Source of the DNA: Pseudomaricurvus alkylphenolicus | GTDB taxonomy: Bacteria > Pseudomonadota > Gammaproteobacteria > Pseudomonadales > Cellvibrionaceae | Length of the DNA stretch: 64,000 nucleotides | Direction of reading: 5' to 3' | Assembly: GCF_011683955.1 (NCBI RefSeq) | Contig: NZ_JAAQPI010000002.1 | Span: forward strand, 634,157 to 698,156 | Shown: positions 1 through 8,787 of the stretch, one piece after another | Position numbering within the stretch: the first letter of the stretch is position 1 | Layout of the letters: every line of letters starts with the position of its first letter | The notes under the pieces: model-generated | What the model was told of the DNA's origin: nothing | What the model saw: only the letters and a program-made list of their open reading frames with translations | The model's database searches: none | Program-made: the position numbers and the translations under genes

Positions 1-158
1 CTCAGGCGCTGATCCTGTTCTTTGATAATCCAGCGGTCATAGCTCCACAGACCGCTGCCAATCACCAGGGATACAACTAAAAGAAGGCATAAAATGGTTA
101 CGAGGGGCAGCCGACGAGTGGCGGCGGGGGCTTCTCTGAGCTTCTTTTTCAGAACCAC
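1..158 (-). CDS. N-terminal fragment of a membrane-anchored protein, possibly AlgC-type phosphohexomutase (partial)
   Basis: The reading frame is open from a GTG at 158 to the window edge, so only about 52 residues are seen. The start has an AAGGA ribosome site 7 bases upstream, and an in-frame stop lies further up. The fragment has a basic start (VVLKKKLREAP), then one hydrophobic span at about residues 18-37, then a polar stretch (YDRWIIKEQDQ), so it is a single-pass protein with its body in the periplasm or a membrane-tethered enzyme. It lies 75 bases after coaBC on the same strand. In many gammaproteobacteria coaBC is followed by dut and algC, and some AlgC homologues carry an N-terminal membrane anchor. 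That identity is inference from position; no dut lies between the two genes here. Confidence 0.4.
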   Translation of the reverse strand, partial: MVLKKKLREAPAATRRLPLVTILCLLLVVSLVIGSGLWSYDRWIIKEQDQRL

Positions 159-233
159 TCTGAATTCCTTTTTCAAATACCAGGTTGGGGTGGCGGTACA
201 CCCTGGTCTCGTCTAGCGGATTAACCCGCTCGG

Positions 234-1436
234 TTAATCGGAGTTTACGGCCTGCGCCAGCCTGACAATCAAATCCCGGGCAAGCTGAGTTTTACTGCGC
301 GGTGACAGGCTCTCCTCGTTTTCGGGCCAGACAATCGTTACTTCGTTATCATCACTATTAAAGCCGATATCGCCGCGGGAGACATCGTTGGCAATCACAA
401 CGTCGAGCTTTTTACGTACCAGTTTGTCCCGGGCATAGCTGGTCACATCCTGGGTTTCAGCGGCAAAACCAACCGTAAAAGGGCGATTATCACTGGCAGC
501 AACAGCCGTTACGATGTCCGGGTTTTTAACCAGTTCCAGAACCATCGTGTCTTGACCGGTTTTCTTGATTTTTTGCTCAGCTGCGTTTGCCGGCCTGTAA
601 TCGGCCACGGCGGCGGAGGCAATAAACATATCGCAATCCGAGAGAGCATCAAGACTGGCTTGGTACATTTGCTCGGCACTATCAACAGCCACAAACCGGC
701 ATCGCTCGGGCTCAGGCAGCCGGGTGGGGCCACTGATCAATGTCACTCTGGCACCGGCGTCACGGGCGGCTTCGGCCAGCGCATAACCCATTTTTCCAGA
801 GCTGTGATTACTGATATAACGGACAGGGTCTATAGCCTCGCGAGTGGGCCCCGCGGTGATCACGACGGATCTGCCCGCCAGAATGCCGGATTCAAACTGA
901 GCGGCTGCCAGTTCTACCAACTGGTCGGGCTCGAGCATTCGGCCCGGCCCCACGTCGCCACAGGCCTGGCTGCCTTCGGCCGGACCAAAACAACGAATCC
1001 CGCGCTCCGCCAGGCATTTGAGGTTGTCCTGAGTGGCCAGATTACTCCACATGCCCTGGTTCATGGCGGGAGCGAGGCACAGAGGAGCCGGGGTTGCGAG
1101 ACAGGCGGTGGTCAGCAGGTCATCACCCTGGCCCTGTACCAGGCGGGCGATAAAGTCGGCGGATGCCGGAGCCACCAGCAGCAAGTCCGCCCAGCGGGCA
1201 AGCTCGATGTGCCCCATTCCCGCCTCGGCTTCCGGATCGAGCAAAGTGGTATGGACGGGATTGCCCGAAAGAGCCTGTAGCGTCAAAGGGGTGATAAATT
1301 CCTGCGCAGCAGGCGTCATGATCACCCTGACACTGGCGCCCTGATCCTGGAGACGCCGGATAAGCTCGGCGCTCTTGTACGCGGCAATGCCGCCTGTAAC
1401 GCCCAGCAGTATCTGTTTATTGGTGAGTGAACTCAT
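234..1436 (-). CDS. coaBC: Bifunctional phosphopantothenoylcysteine decarboxylase / phosphopantothenate-cysteine ligase CoaBC
   Basis: This enzyme joins cysteine to 4'-phosphopantothenate and decarboxylates the product to 4'-phosphopantetheine, two cytosolic steps of coenzyme A synthesis. The 400 residues match the usual full length. The N-terminal FMN-binding CoaC half shows GGIAAYKSAELIRRL at about 15-29, the active-site His at about 76 (MGHIELA), the PAMN motif at 123-126 and the catalytic Cys at about 159 in SQACGDVGPGRM. The CoaB half starts near 190 with GPTREAIDPVRYISNHSSGKMG and contains a KIKK lysine motif. The gene diverges from radC. The coaBC-radC-rpmBG-mutM-coaD neighbourhood is a classic gammaproteobacterial arrangement and places another CoA gene, coaD, nearby. 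Confidence 0.97.
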   Translation of the reverse strand: MSSLTNKQILLGVTGGIAAYKSAELIRRLQDQGASVRVIMTPAAQEFITPLTLQALSGNPVHTTLLDPEAEAGMGHIELARWADLLLVAPASADFIARLVQGQGDDLLTTACLATPAPLCLAPAMNQGMWSNLATQDNLKCLAERGIRCFGPAEGSQACGDVGPGRMLEPDQLVELAAAQFESGILAGRSVVITAGPTREAIDPVRYISNHSSGKMGYALAEAARDAGARVTLISGPTRLPEPERCRFVAVDSAEQMYQASLDALSDCDMFIASAAVADYRPANAAEQKIKKTGQDTMVLELVKNPDIVTAVAASDNRPFTVGFAAETQDVTSYARDKLVRKKLDVVIANDVSRGDIGFNSDDNEVTIVWPENEESLSPRSKTQLARDLIVRLAQAVNSD

Positions 1437-1565
1437 GCTTTGTTCTGACCTGCAACATAATTAGTGGCACTAAAGATAGCATTACGACGAAATGGGTGAA
1501 AATATCTGACGCAATAATGGCAGCATTATAGGAAATATGGATCGCTCATCACAGGGATGTTGATA

Positions 1566-2240
1566 ATGAGTATTCGCGATTGGCCCGCACAGGAGCGGCC
1601 ACGGGAAAAATTACTGGAAAAAGGGGCGTCGGTACTCTCTGATGCCGAATTATTGGCCATTTTCCTGCGCACAGGTTGTGCCGGAAGATCGGCAGTGGAC
1701 CTGGCCAGAGAGCTGCTGGCCCAGTTTGGCGGCCTGAGGCCAATACTGGAGGCCGATCAGGACCAATTCTGTGGTGCACGAGGGTTAGGACAGGCCAAGT
1801 TTGCCCAACTGCAGGCGGTGCTGGAGATGGGGCGACGGCATTTAGCAGAAATCATGCAATCCAGTACCCTCTTTGACAGCCCGGAAGCCGTACGCGCCTA
1901 CCTGACAGCGGAAATGCGACACCAACCCAGAGAGGTTTTCAGTTTGCTGTTGCTGGATAACCGCCATCGCCTGCTGCGTTACCAGGAACTGTTTCAGGGC
2001 ACCATAGACGGCACCAGCGTATACCCGCGGGAAGTGGTGAAAACCGCTCTGGAGGCCAATGCGGCGGCGGTGATACTGGCTCACAACCATCCATCTGGTG
2101 AGGCCCAGCCCAGCCAGGCCGACAGGCGCATTACACAACGGCTGCAACAGGCGCTGGCCCTGGTGGATATTCGCGTACTGGATCATCTGGTCGTCGGGGA
2201 TGGCGAGGTGGTGTCTTTTGCCGAGCGAGGGCTATTGTAG
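1566..2240 (+). CDS. radC: RadC/UPF0758 family JAB-domain protein
   Basis: RadC-family protein with an N-terminal helix-hairpin-helix-like region (from [12 protein letters not shown] to [19 protein letters not shown]) and a C-terminal JAB/MPN metalloprotease-like domain. The metal motif HNHPSG followed eight residues later by Asp is intact at about 173-186. The biological role of the family is unsettled; the historical link to recombinational repair has been questioned. I chose the ATG at 1566 because the product then begins [17 protein letters not shown], typical of the family. An in-frame ATG at 1557 would add three residues. The gene diverges from coaBC across about 130 bases. Confidence 0.93.
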   Translation: MSIRDWPAQERPREKLLEKGASVLSDAELLAIFLRTGCAGRSAVDLARELLAQFGGLRPILEADQDQFCGARGLGQAKFAQLQAVLEMGRRHLAEIMQSSTLFDSPEAVRAYLTAEMRHQPREVFSLLLLDNRHRLLRYQELFQGTIDGTSVYPREVVKTALEANAAAVILAHNHPSGEAQPSQADRRITQRLQQALALVDIRVLDHLVVGDGEVVSFAERGLL

Positions 2241-2547
2241 CCTTTACTGCAATTGGGCCGCTTGGGGCACAGCTGTCCGGACCAATGTTTGAGCGTGGCG
2301 CTGAGCAAAAAACCGGCTGATTATTTGCTATTGATCCATCGTTCTGGTATAAAACGCCGCTCTCTGCGACGGACCCCAATTTTGTTTGAAGCTTGTTGCT
2401 TGACTCAGGGCTTCAACCCTTCTCGGTTTCAGCAGGGTTTGGCCCAGTTTGAAGGCGGTATAGAAGGCAATTGAGTCGCTGATTTCGACTGAAGTTTTAT
2501 TTAATTGCTGCCAAGGCAGCGATGATCTGTTTAAACGAGGCAATAAG
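2241..2547 (+). other. Intergenic region and rpmB leader
   Basis: These 307 bases between radC and rpmB hold no convincing gene. They contain a good sigma-70-type promoter (2325-2353), leaving a 5' leader of roughly 190 bases. Short complementary stretches (GGGCTTCAACCC near 2410; CTTCAACCC against GTTTGAAG) could fold, but I see no recognised riboswitch or ribosomal-protein binding structure. Confidence 0.5.
2325..2353 (+). promoter_or_regulatory. Sigma-70-type promoter for rpmB-rpmG
   Basis: TTGCTA at 2325-2330 and TATAAA at 2348-2353 are separated by exactly 17 bases, giving 4/6 and 5/6 matches to the -35 and -10 consensus. The next genes downstream on this strand are rpmB and rpmG. The function is inferred from the sequence match only. 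Confidence 0.55.
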
Positions 2548-2784
2548 ATGTCTAAGGTATGTCAGGTCACTGGTAAGCGTCCAGTAACCGGTAACAATGT
2601 ATCCCACGCAAAAAACCACACCAAGCGTCGTTTTTTGCCTAACCTGCACTCTCACCGTTTCTGGGTAGAGTCCGAGAAGCGCTTTGTTAAGCTGCGTGTA
2701 TCCTCTAAAGGCATGCGCATCATCGACAAGAAGGGCATTGAGTCCGTACTGAGCGACATCCGCGCTCGCGGTGAGAAGGTATAA
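2548..2784 (+). CDS. rpmB: 50S ribosomal protein L28
   Basis: L28 is a small component of the large ribosomal subunit. The 78-residue product begins [29 protein letters not shown] and ends in a basic [18 protein letters not shown], matching the family over its whole length. It is followed after 11 bases by rpmG, the usual two-gene operon, with a terminator after rpmG. Confidence 0.98.
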   Translation: MSKVCQVTGKRPVTGNNVSHAKNHTKRRFLPNLHSHRFWVESEKRFVKLRVSSKGMRIIDKKGIESVLSDIRARGEKV

Positions 2785-2795
2785 GGAGCTGAATC

Positions 2796-2963
2796 ATGGC
2801 TAAAGGTGCACGCGAAAAAATCCGTCTGAACTCCAGTGCTGGTACCGGTCACTTCTACACGACCGATAAGAACAAGCGCAACACTCCAGAAAAGATGGAA
2901 ATCAAAAAATACGATCCAGTGGTTCGTAAGCACGTTATGTATAAGGAAGGCAAAATCAAGTAA
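2796..2963 (+). CDS. rpmG: 50S ribosomal protein L33
   Basis: This 55-residue basic protein begins [23 protein letters not shown] and ends in [11 protein letters not shown], the full-length bacterial L33 pattern. It is the Cys-free (non-zinc) form, since no CxxC pairs are present. The ATG at 2796 follows a TAAGGAG-type ribosome site that overlaps the rpmB stop region, so the two genes are translated from one transcript. Confidence 0.98.
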   Translation: MAKGAREKIRLNSSAGTGHFYTTDKNKRNTPEKMEIKKYDPVVRKHVMYKEGKIK

Positions 2964-2988
2964 GAGCCTTTCTTACTTTTGCCTCTGA

Positions 2989-3017
2989 AAAACCCGGCCA
3001 TGCGCCGGGTTTTTTAT
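2989..3017 (+). terminator. Rho-independent terminator of rpmB-rpmG
   Basis: An AACCCGGC / GCCGGGTT stem with a CATGC loop is followed directly by a T-rich run, 26 bases after the rpmG stop and just before mutM. Confidence 0.9.
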
Positions 3018-3033
3018 TTACAGGAAAATCGAC

Positions 3034-3849
3034 ATGCCAGAACTGCCAGAAGTGGAAACAACCCGGCGGGGCATCGAGCCCCACATTCTTGGTCGACCGG
3101 TGCAGGCGGTGACTGTGCGGCAGCCAAGCTTGCGCTGGCCCGTACCCGATGATCTTGCCAGTCAGCTGGAAGGCAGAAAGCTCCAGGCTGTTTTGCGCAG
3201 AGGTAAGTACTTACTACTGGGATTTTCCACGGGAACTCTGATACTGCACTTGGGAATGTCTGGCAGTCTGCGCATCGTGTCGCGCCGCGAAGACGCTGGC
3301 TACCATGATCATGTCGATATCGATTTTGGTGCCAAAGCCGTGCTTCGTCTAAATGACCCCCGTCGCTTTGGAGCCGTTTTGTTTACAGAGGAGGAGCCGG
3401 AACATCATCCCCTGATCGAGCATCTGGGTCCGGAGCCCCTCAGCGACACCTTCAGCGGTGACCTTCTCTATCAGCGTTCACGTAAGCGCAAACAGGCGGT
3501 CAAAACCTTTATTATGGACAGCAAGATAGTGGTGGGAGTGGGAAATATCTACGCCAATGAAGCCTTGTTCAGCGCGGGAATTCGGCCCACTTCGGCGGCT
3601 GGCAGAATCTCCAAAGAACGCTATCGACGTTTGGCCAGCGAAATCAAAGCTGTGTTGGCTCGTGCCATTGAGCAGGGCGGAACAACCCTTCGGGACTTTG
3701 TTGGCGGGGATGGCAAGCCGGGTTACTTCCAACAACAGCTCTTGGTGTACGGCCGAACCGGTAAGCCCTGCAGAGAGTGTGATCGACCTCTCAAAGAAAT
3801 ACGCCTGGGGCAGCGGTCCACGGTCTACTGTAGTCACTGCCAGCGCTGA
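3034..3849 (+). CDS. mutM: Formamidopyrimidine-DNA glycosylase (Fpg/MutM)
   Basis: Base-excision repair enzyme that removes 8-oxoguanine and formamidopyrimidines and nicks the abasic site. The 271 residues begin with the catalytic MPELPEVET (Pro1 and Glu2 after Met removal). They carry the conserved RGKYLLL lysine at about 57 and the [12 protein letters not shown] helix-two-turn-helix. The C-terminal zinc finger has the four cysteines in CRECD...VYCSHCQR. The ATG follows the rpmG terminator closely. mutY, which acts in the same 8-oxoguanine (GO) repair system, lies about 26 kb downstream. Confidence 0.97.
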   Translation: MPELPEVETTRRGIEPHILGRPVQAVTVRQPSLRWPVPDDLASQLEGRKLQAVLRRGKYLLLGFSTGTLILHLGMSGSLRIVSRREDAGYHDHVDIDFGAKAVLRLNDPRRFGAVLFTEEEPEHHPLIEHLGPEPLSDTFSGDLLYQRSRKRKQAVKTFIMDSKIVVGVGNIYANEALFSAGIRPTSAAGRISKERYRRLASEIKAVLARAIEQGGTTLRDFVGGDGKPGYFQQQLLVYGRTGKPCRECDRPLKEIRLGQRSTVYCSHCQR

Positions 3850-3937
3850 GCTGCCATAATCCGGGTCTGTTGCTGCTACACTTTACTTGGCACCGGATAC
3901 AGAATTGACCGAATCACACTGGAATAAGGAGATAATT

Positions 3938-4264
3938 GTGTTGAGACATATGCGCAGGTATAAGGCTTTGGTCCTGGCGAGTTGCTTGGCCATCAGCCCC
4001 TTGAGTCTGGGGGAGGAGGGTATCAACAAGGTGGAAGAAGACCCCTCTGCACTGGCTATGACCACGGATCTTCTGGTGGTTCGGCCTGTACTACTGGCTA
4101 CCACGATCGTCGGTTCCGCCGTGTGGGTGGTATCGCTGCCATTTTCCGCCGCTGGAGGCAATATGATGCAGGCAGCCGACACCTTGGTTGTGGGGCCGGG
4201 GAAAGCCACCTTTGTGCGCTGTCTGGGATGCACGCAGGCCGGTTACAAGCAAACCATTGAATAG
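3938..4264 (+). CDS. Small exported protein of unknown function
   Basis: The product is about 108 residues with a basic N-terminus and a hydrophobic leader (ALVLASCLAISPLSL), probably a signal peptide, followed by a second hydrophobic segment (PVLLATTIVGSAVWVVSLPF) that could anchor it. The C-terminal part has a CLGC pair. I chose the GTG at 3938 because AAGGAG lies 6 bases upstream; an upstream in-frame ATG at 3887 lacks this. Proteins with a similar RPVLLATTIVGSAVWVVSLPFS segment occur in Pseudomonas-type genomes, in my recollection under uninformative transporter names. I cannot assign a function. Confidence 0.7.
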   Translation: MLRHMRRYKALVLASCLAISPLSLGEEGINKVEEDPSALAMTTDLLVVRPVLLATTIVGSAVWVVSLPFSAAGGNMMQAADTLVVGPGKATFVRCLGCTQAGYKQTIE

Positions 4265-4273
4265 CGCGCTCAA

Positions 4274-4296
4274 TTAAGCCCCTGAACGGGGCTTAA
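4274..4296. terminator. Bidirectional terminator-like inverted repeat
   Basis: A perfect 9-base inverted repeat, TTAAGCCCC / GGGGCTTAA with a 5-base loop, lies between the ends of the convergent small exported-protein gene and coaD. The U tract is weak on both strands. Confidence 0.6.
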
Positions 4297-4320
4297 TCAG
4301 CCTGACAGCAACGCTGGCGA

Positions 4321-4911
<591 letters not shown>

Positions 4912-4926
4912 TTAGGCCACTTATGC

Positions 4927-5553
4927 TCAAACTTGCCGGTAATAGAGCCGGTAACAAACCTCTCCTGCACGTTTCTCTCGGTGCAAGTCCCAGTCCTTTG
5001 GTACTGTGATCAGTGTATCTGCCGGAGATTCCAAATAAATTGCAGCCTGATGACTGAGCCAGCCGTGTTGCTCCAATGCATCAATACTGGTTGACCACAG
5101 GTCGGCCCCAAAGGGGGGGTCTATAAATAGCACGTCGTAAGGGGTAGGAGGCTGTGTCTCTAGCCATTGCAGAGAGTCAGCCTGAATCACCCGCGCCTGG
5201 AGATCTTGTGGGTTATTTCGGCCCAGCATGGCCAGGTTGTCCCGCAGCTGCTGTGCCGCCTCGGGGTTTAACTCCACCAGAGTCACCTCATGAGCTCCCC
5301 GCGAAAGTGCCTCCAGCCCCAGGGCGCCGGAACCGGCAAACAGGTCCAGGCAGCGTGCACCGGGAAGGTCGGGTGCCAGCCAATTAAACAGCGTCTCTCG
5401 AATGCGATCCCCGGTTGGACGAAGTCCCTGGGCGGTGACTATTGGCAATTTTCGACCGCGCCACTGCCCTCCAATAATTCTCATTTGACCATTTCCGGCC
5501 TGGCCGCCGCCACGCTTGCCGGCCCTGGCGGCAGCTCGTCGGGAGTTTTTCAA
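4927..5553 (-). CDS. rsmD: 16S rRNA (guanine(966)-N(2))-methyltransferase RsmD
   Basis: Methylates G966 of 16S rRNA using S-adenosylmethionine. The SAM-binding motif LDLFAGSGALGLEAL is at about 69-83 and the catalytic DPPF at 145-148. I chose the TTG at 5553: it has GAGG 7 bases upstream, and a short Lys/Arg/Gly-rich extension before RIIGGQWRGRKL is usual in gammaproteobacterial RsmD. An internal ATG at codon 24 is the alternative. It is divergent from ftsY, as in other gammaproteobacteria. Confidence 0.95.
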   Translation of the reverse strand: MKNSRRAAARAGKRGGGQAGNGQMRIIGGQWRGRKLPIVTAQGLRPTGDRIRETLFNWLAPDLPGARCLDLFAGSGALGLEALSRGAHEVTLVELNPEAAQQLRDNLAMLGRNNPQDLQARVIQADSLQWLETQPPTPYDVLFIDPPFGADLWSTSIDALEQHGWLSHQAAIYLESPADTLITVPKDWDLHREKRAGEVCYRLYYRQV

Positions 5554-5664
5554 CGATGTACCTCAAGCTTGATGTTGAATCGGGGGCTGCCCCCGGCCTC
5601 TCTTAGCCGGTAGAATGCATGCTTTTGAATATGTGGCTGGGATTGTACAGCCTTGAGGACCAGC

Positions 5665-6897
5665 GTGAGCAGTAGTTTCTTTGATCGATTCAAAAAGGAC
5701 GGCAAAAGCAGCCAGTCCGGGCAGGAAGCGGAGACGACCCCGGCCGTAAACGGCGAACACGCCCCAGAATCCGGTTCCGGTAATGAGCCTCCCCCGAAAA
5801 AGGGGTTCTTCTCGCGGTTTAACCGACCTGAGGTGACCTCGGATACCCAGAGCAGTGACACTCAGCAACCGCCAGATCCGACGCCACAGGCAACGATCCC
5901 GGAGAGTGCTGAGGCGGAGCGCGCGGTCGAATCCGCGCCGGTATCGCTGGGTGAAAAGGAAAAACCCAAAAGCAAGGAAAGCATCTGGGCGCGTATCAAA
6001 GCCGGGTTGTCACGTACCAGCGCCAATTTTGCTGAGGGCCTGGGGCTGCTGTTCCTGGGCAAGAAAGAGATCGATGACGACCTGCTGGAAGAGATAGAAA
6101 CCCAGCTGCTGGTTGCTGATGTGGGCCTGGAGGCGACCACCGACATTATTGACAAGCTGACCGAGCGGGTGGAAAGAAAGCAATTATCGGATCCTCAGGC
6201 GCTCTACGAAGCGCTGAAGGAATCGTTAATGGAGCTTTTGAAGAAAGTGGAATCCCCTCTTCAGCTTGAGGAAAAGAAGCCCTATGTCATCTTAGTCGTT
6301 GGTGTCAATGGTGTGGGTAAAACCACCACCATTGGCAAACTGGCCCGACGTTTCCAGGGGCAGGGTAAGAGTGTGATGCTGGCGGCGGGAGACACCTTCC
6401 GGGCAGCAGCGGTCGAGCAGCTGCAGGTCTGGGGCGAGCGCAATCAGGTGCCGGTTGTGGCGCAGCACACCGGCGCGGACAGCGCTTCGGTGATTTACGA
6501 TGCGGTGGCCTCGGCACAAGCCAAGGGCGTGGACGTGGTGATCGCCGATACCGCCGGGCGCCTTCATAACAAGGCCAACCTTATGGAAGAGCTGTCCAAG
6601 GTCAAGCGCGTGATGGCCAAGCTTGATAATACGGCACCTCACGAGGTGCTGTTGGTACTTGATGCCGGTACAGGCCAGAACGCCCTCAATCAGGCCGAGC
6701 AGTTTATCGATGCCGCCAAGGTCACCGGCATGGCTCTGACCAAACTGGATGGGACTGCAAAAGGAGGGGTGATCTTTGCCCTGAGCCAGAAATTCGGTAT
6801 TCCAGTGCGCTTTATTGGTGTGGGCGAAGGGATTGACGATCTGCAACCGTTTGAAGCCGATGCGTTCGTCCAGGCACTGTTCAGTGATGAGACCTAG
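5665..6897 (+). CDS. ftsY: Signal recognition particle receptor FtsY
   Basis: SRP receptor GTPase that docks ribosome-SRP complexes at the inner membrane for co-translational insertion. The N-terminal part, about 110 residues, is acidic and low-complexity (the membrane-contacting A domain). It is followed by the NG domain with P-loop GVNGVGKTT at about 213-221, DTAGRLHNK, and TKLDGTAKGG. I chose the GTG at 5665 because GAGG lies 6 bases upstream; an in-frame TTG at 5653 would add four residues. ftsE starts 5 bases after the stop, so ftsY-ftsE-ftsX form one transcript. Confidence 0.97.
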   Translation: MSSSFFDRFKKDGKSSQSGQEAETTPAVNGEHAPESGSGNEPPPKKGFFSRFNRPEVTSDTQSSDTQQPPDPTPQATIPESAEAERAVESAPVSLGEKEKPKSKESIWARIKAGLSRTSANFAEGLGLLFLGKKEIDDDLLEEIETQLLVADVGLEATTDIIDKLTERVERKQLSDPQALYEALKESLMELLKKVESPLQLEEKKPYVILVVGVNGVGKTTTIGKLARRFQGQGKSVMLAAGDTFRAAAVEQLQVWGERNQVPVVAQHTGADSASVIYDAVASAQAKGVDVVIADTAGRLHNKANLMEELSKVKRVMAKLDNTAPHEVLLVLDAGTGQNALNQAEQFIDAAKVTGMALTKLDGTAKGGVIFALSQKFGIPVRFIGVGEGIDDLQPFEADAFVQALFSDET

Positions 6898-6902
6898 CAA
6901 CA

Positions 6903-7595
6903 GTGATTCGCTTTGACCAGGTAAGCATGCGCTATGCCGGGGGCTACGAGGCCCTGAGCCGTGTCAGCTTTGAGGTGGGAGCCGGAGAAATGGTGTTTCT
7001 CACCGGGCACTCAGGTGCGGGCAAGAGCACGCTGCTAAAGCTGATAATGCTGATGGAGCGAGCTACCCAGGGACAAGTTCTGGTGAACGGCCAAAACCTC
7101 AATCGTTTGCCGGCCAGTCAGATTCCCCTGTTGCGGCGACGTATTGGGGTGGTGTTCCAGAATCACCAGCTGCTGTTTGATCGCAGCGTCTATGACAATG
7201 TGGCCTTGCCCCTGGTGATCGAGGGTTACCACCCCAGGGAGGCGGCTCGGCGCGTGAGGGCCGCGCTGGACAAAGTGGGGCTGTTGACAAAAGAAAAGCA
7301 GAATCCCATCGTTTTGTCTGGCGGCGAACAACAACGGGTGGGTATCGCCAGAGCGGTGGTGAACAAGCCCCGCCTGTTGCTGGCGGATGAACCCACCGGT
7401 AACCTCGATCCCGCGCTTTCCAGCGAAATCATGACTTTATTTCGGCAGTTCAATGATGTCGGTGTCTCTGTCATGATCGCCAGCCACGATATCGACCTGA
7501 TTCGTCGTCTCAAGCGGCGGGTATTGGGTTTGTCCAAGGGAGAGCTGGTTCACGACGGGGAGTTGCAAGGTGCAGCGAACACAGAAAACGCCTGA
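6903..7595 (+). CDS. ftsE: Cell division ATP-binding protein FtsE
   Basis: Cytoplasmic ATPase of the FtsEX complex, which controls septal peptidoglycan hydrolases through periplasmic activators. The 230 residues contain Walker A GHSGAGKST at 35-43, Q-loop VVFQNHQ, signature LSGGEQQRV from about 138, and Walker B LLLADEPTGNLD from about 158. The start is GTG. The 3' end overlaps the longer possible ftsX reading frame by 26 bases. Confidence 0.97.
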   Translation: MIRFDQVSMRYAGGYEALSRVSFEVGAGEMVFLTGHSGAGKSTLLKLIMLMERATQGQVLVNGQNLNRLPASQIPLLRRRIGVVFQNHQLLFDRSVYDNVALPLVIEGYHPREAARRVRAALDKVGLLTKEKQNPIVLSGGEQQRVGIARAVVNKPRLLLADEPTGNLDPALSSEIMTLFRQFNDVGVSVMIASHDIDLIRRLKRRVLGLSKGELVHDGELQGAANTENA

Positions 7596-8589
7596 TCGCT
7601 CAGGCGAGGACCGCCGCCCACAGACCCGCGCCAGGCGTACGGAAGGAGCGGTCATGCATCGCAACCAGCTACGCGACCGCTGGCAAAGCTATCTGGACCA
7701 TCATCGATTCAGCGCCAGGGACAGCCTAAAAAGGCTCTTGAGCACCCCACTGCAAAGCCTCATGACCTGGCTGGTTATCGCTGTGGCCCTGGCTCTGCCG
7801 GCGACATTATTTACCAGTCTCGATAACCTCAAAGTGATTGGCCAGCGCTGGGACGGCGCTCCCCAGATTACCCTGTTTCTTAACCAGAGAGCTCGCCCCC
7901 AGGCGGTGGAGGCGTTGCAGCAAAAACTGCGCCTTCGGCAAGATGTTGCTGCCCTCGAGTATGTCAGTCCAGAGCAGGCACTGCGGCAGTTCGAGATGGA
8001 ATCCGGCATGGGCAGTGCGTTGAGCGGCCTCGACAACAACCCCCTTCCTCCGACGTTGCTTCTGACCCCTGCAGCGGGGATCAGTGCCGCGGATCTCGGG
8101 TTGCTGGGTGAGCAGCTGGCGCAGTTAAAAATTGTGGATGAGGTCCTGTTCGATCGGGCCTGGATCGAGCGGTTGCAAGGCATACTGACCCTGGGAGAGC
8201 GTATTGCTCTGGTGGTTGGGGCGCTATTGGCCCTGGGGGTAGTGCTGGTGATCGGTAATACCATCCGACTGGCTATTGAGAACCGGCGCGATGAAATCAC
8301 CATCATCAAACTGGTCGGAGGCAGCGATGCCTTTGTACGTCGTCCGTTCCTTTACACGGGGCTTTGGTATGGCCTTGGGGGTGGTTTACTGGCGCTGGTG
8401 ATGGTACTTGTACTTCTGTTTTCCCTCTCGGGGGCCGTAGCCTCCCTGGCCAGCAGCTATCAAAGTGATTACAGTCTTCAGGGGCTGGGATTTTCCGGAA
8501 GTCTGCTGCTGGTGCTTACGGGAACCCTGGTCGGGTGGTTGGGTGCCTGGTTGGCAGTGGGGCGACATTTGGGTGCGATTGAGCCCTGA
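7570..8589 (+). CDS. ftsX: Cell division protein FtsX
   Basis: Membrane partner of FtsE. After a basic N-terminal extension it shows a first membrane span (LMTWLVIAVALALPATLF), a periplasmic domain (PQITLFLNQRARPQAVEALQ onward) and three C-terminal spans separated by the conserved ENRRDEITIIKLVGGSDAFVRRPFLYTG segment. Two starts are possible. GTG at 7570 overlaps ftsE and has GGGGAG 7 bases upstream, giving an extension like those of Pseudomonas FtsX. ATG at 7654 has a strong GGAAGGAG site and gives 311 residues. The sequence alone does not decide between them. Confidence 0.95.
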   Translation: MQRTQKTPDRSGEDRRPQTRARRTEGAVMHRNQLRDRWQSYLDHHRFSARDSLKRLLSTPLQSLMTWLVIAVALALPATLFTSLDNLKVIGQRWDGAPQITLFLNQRARPQAVEALQQKLRLRQDVAALEYVSPEQALRQFEMESGMGSALSGLDNNPLPPTLLLTPAAGISAADLGLLGEQLAQLKIVDEVLFDRAWIERLQGILTLGERIALVVGALLALGVVLVIGNTIRLAIENRRDEITIIKLVGGSDAFVRRPFLYTGLWYGLGGGLLALVMVLVLLFSLSGAVASLASSYQSDYSLQGLGFSGSLLLVLTGTLVGWLGAWLAVGRHLGAIEP

Positions 8590-8663
8590 TGACCCCCGTT
8601 CTCTCCCTGGGTTTGGCAGTCTTGACCCCCAATTGACCACCTTCAACTCTATATCGAGAGCTG

Positions 8664-8692
8664 TTAACAATTCTTAACTGCTTGAATTTAAA
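8664..8692 (+). promoter_or_regulatory. Candidate sigma-70 promoter for rpoH
   Basis: TTAACA (8664-8669) and TTTAAA (8687-8692) are 17 bases apart. This would place the transcript start near 8699, just upstream of the CIRCE-like repeat. It is a weak match, and other A/T-rich candidates exist in the same stretch. Confidence 0.35.
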
Positions 8693-8718
8693 CAATTAAC
8701 CGGAAACTTTTGCCAGAG

Positions 8719-8745
8719 TTAGCGCTCTAATCCAAGGAGTGCTAA
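8719..8745 (+). promoter_or_regulatory. CIRCE-like operator (HrcA binding site) before rpoH
   Basis: The sequence reads TTAGCGCTC, nine bases, GAGTGCTAA. The CIRCE consensus is TTAGCACTC-N9-GAGTGCTAA, so 17 of 18 arm positions match and the spacing is exact. The single difference is G for A at position 6 of the left arm. It lies 42 bases before the rpoH ATG, within the leader, where CIRCE elements usually sit. HrcA binding is inferred; hrcA is not in this window. Confidence 0.8.
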
Positions 8746-8787
8746 ACTCAGTCCGTTTTTTTGACAAATTTCATTGGAGACGAATCC

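Noticed and set aside
8719..8745. Reading the repeat before rpoH as a simple terminator hairpin of ftsX
   Set aside because: Arms of 9 bases with a 9-base spacer match the CIRCE pattern closely, and no T run follows within the usual distance, so an operator is the better reading.
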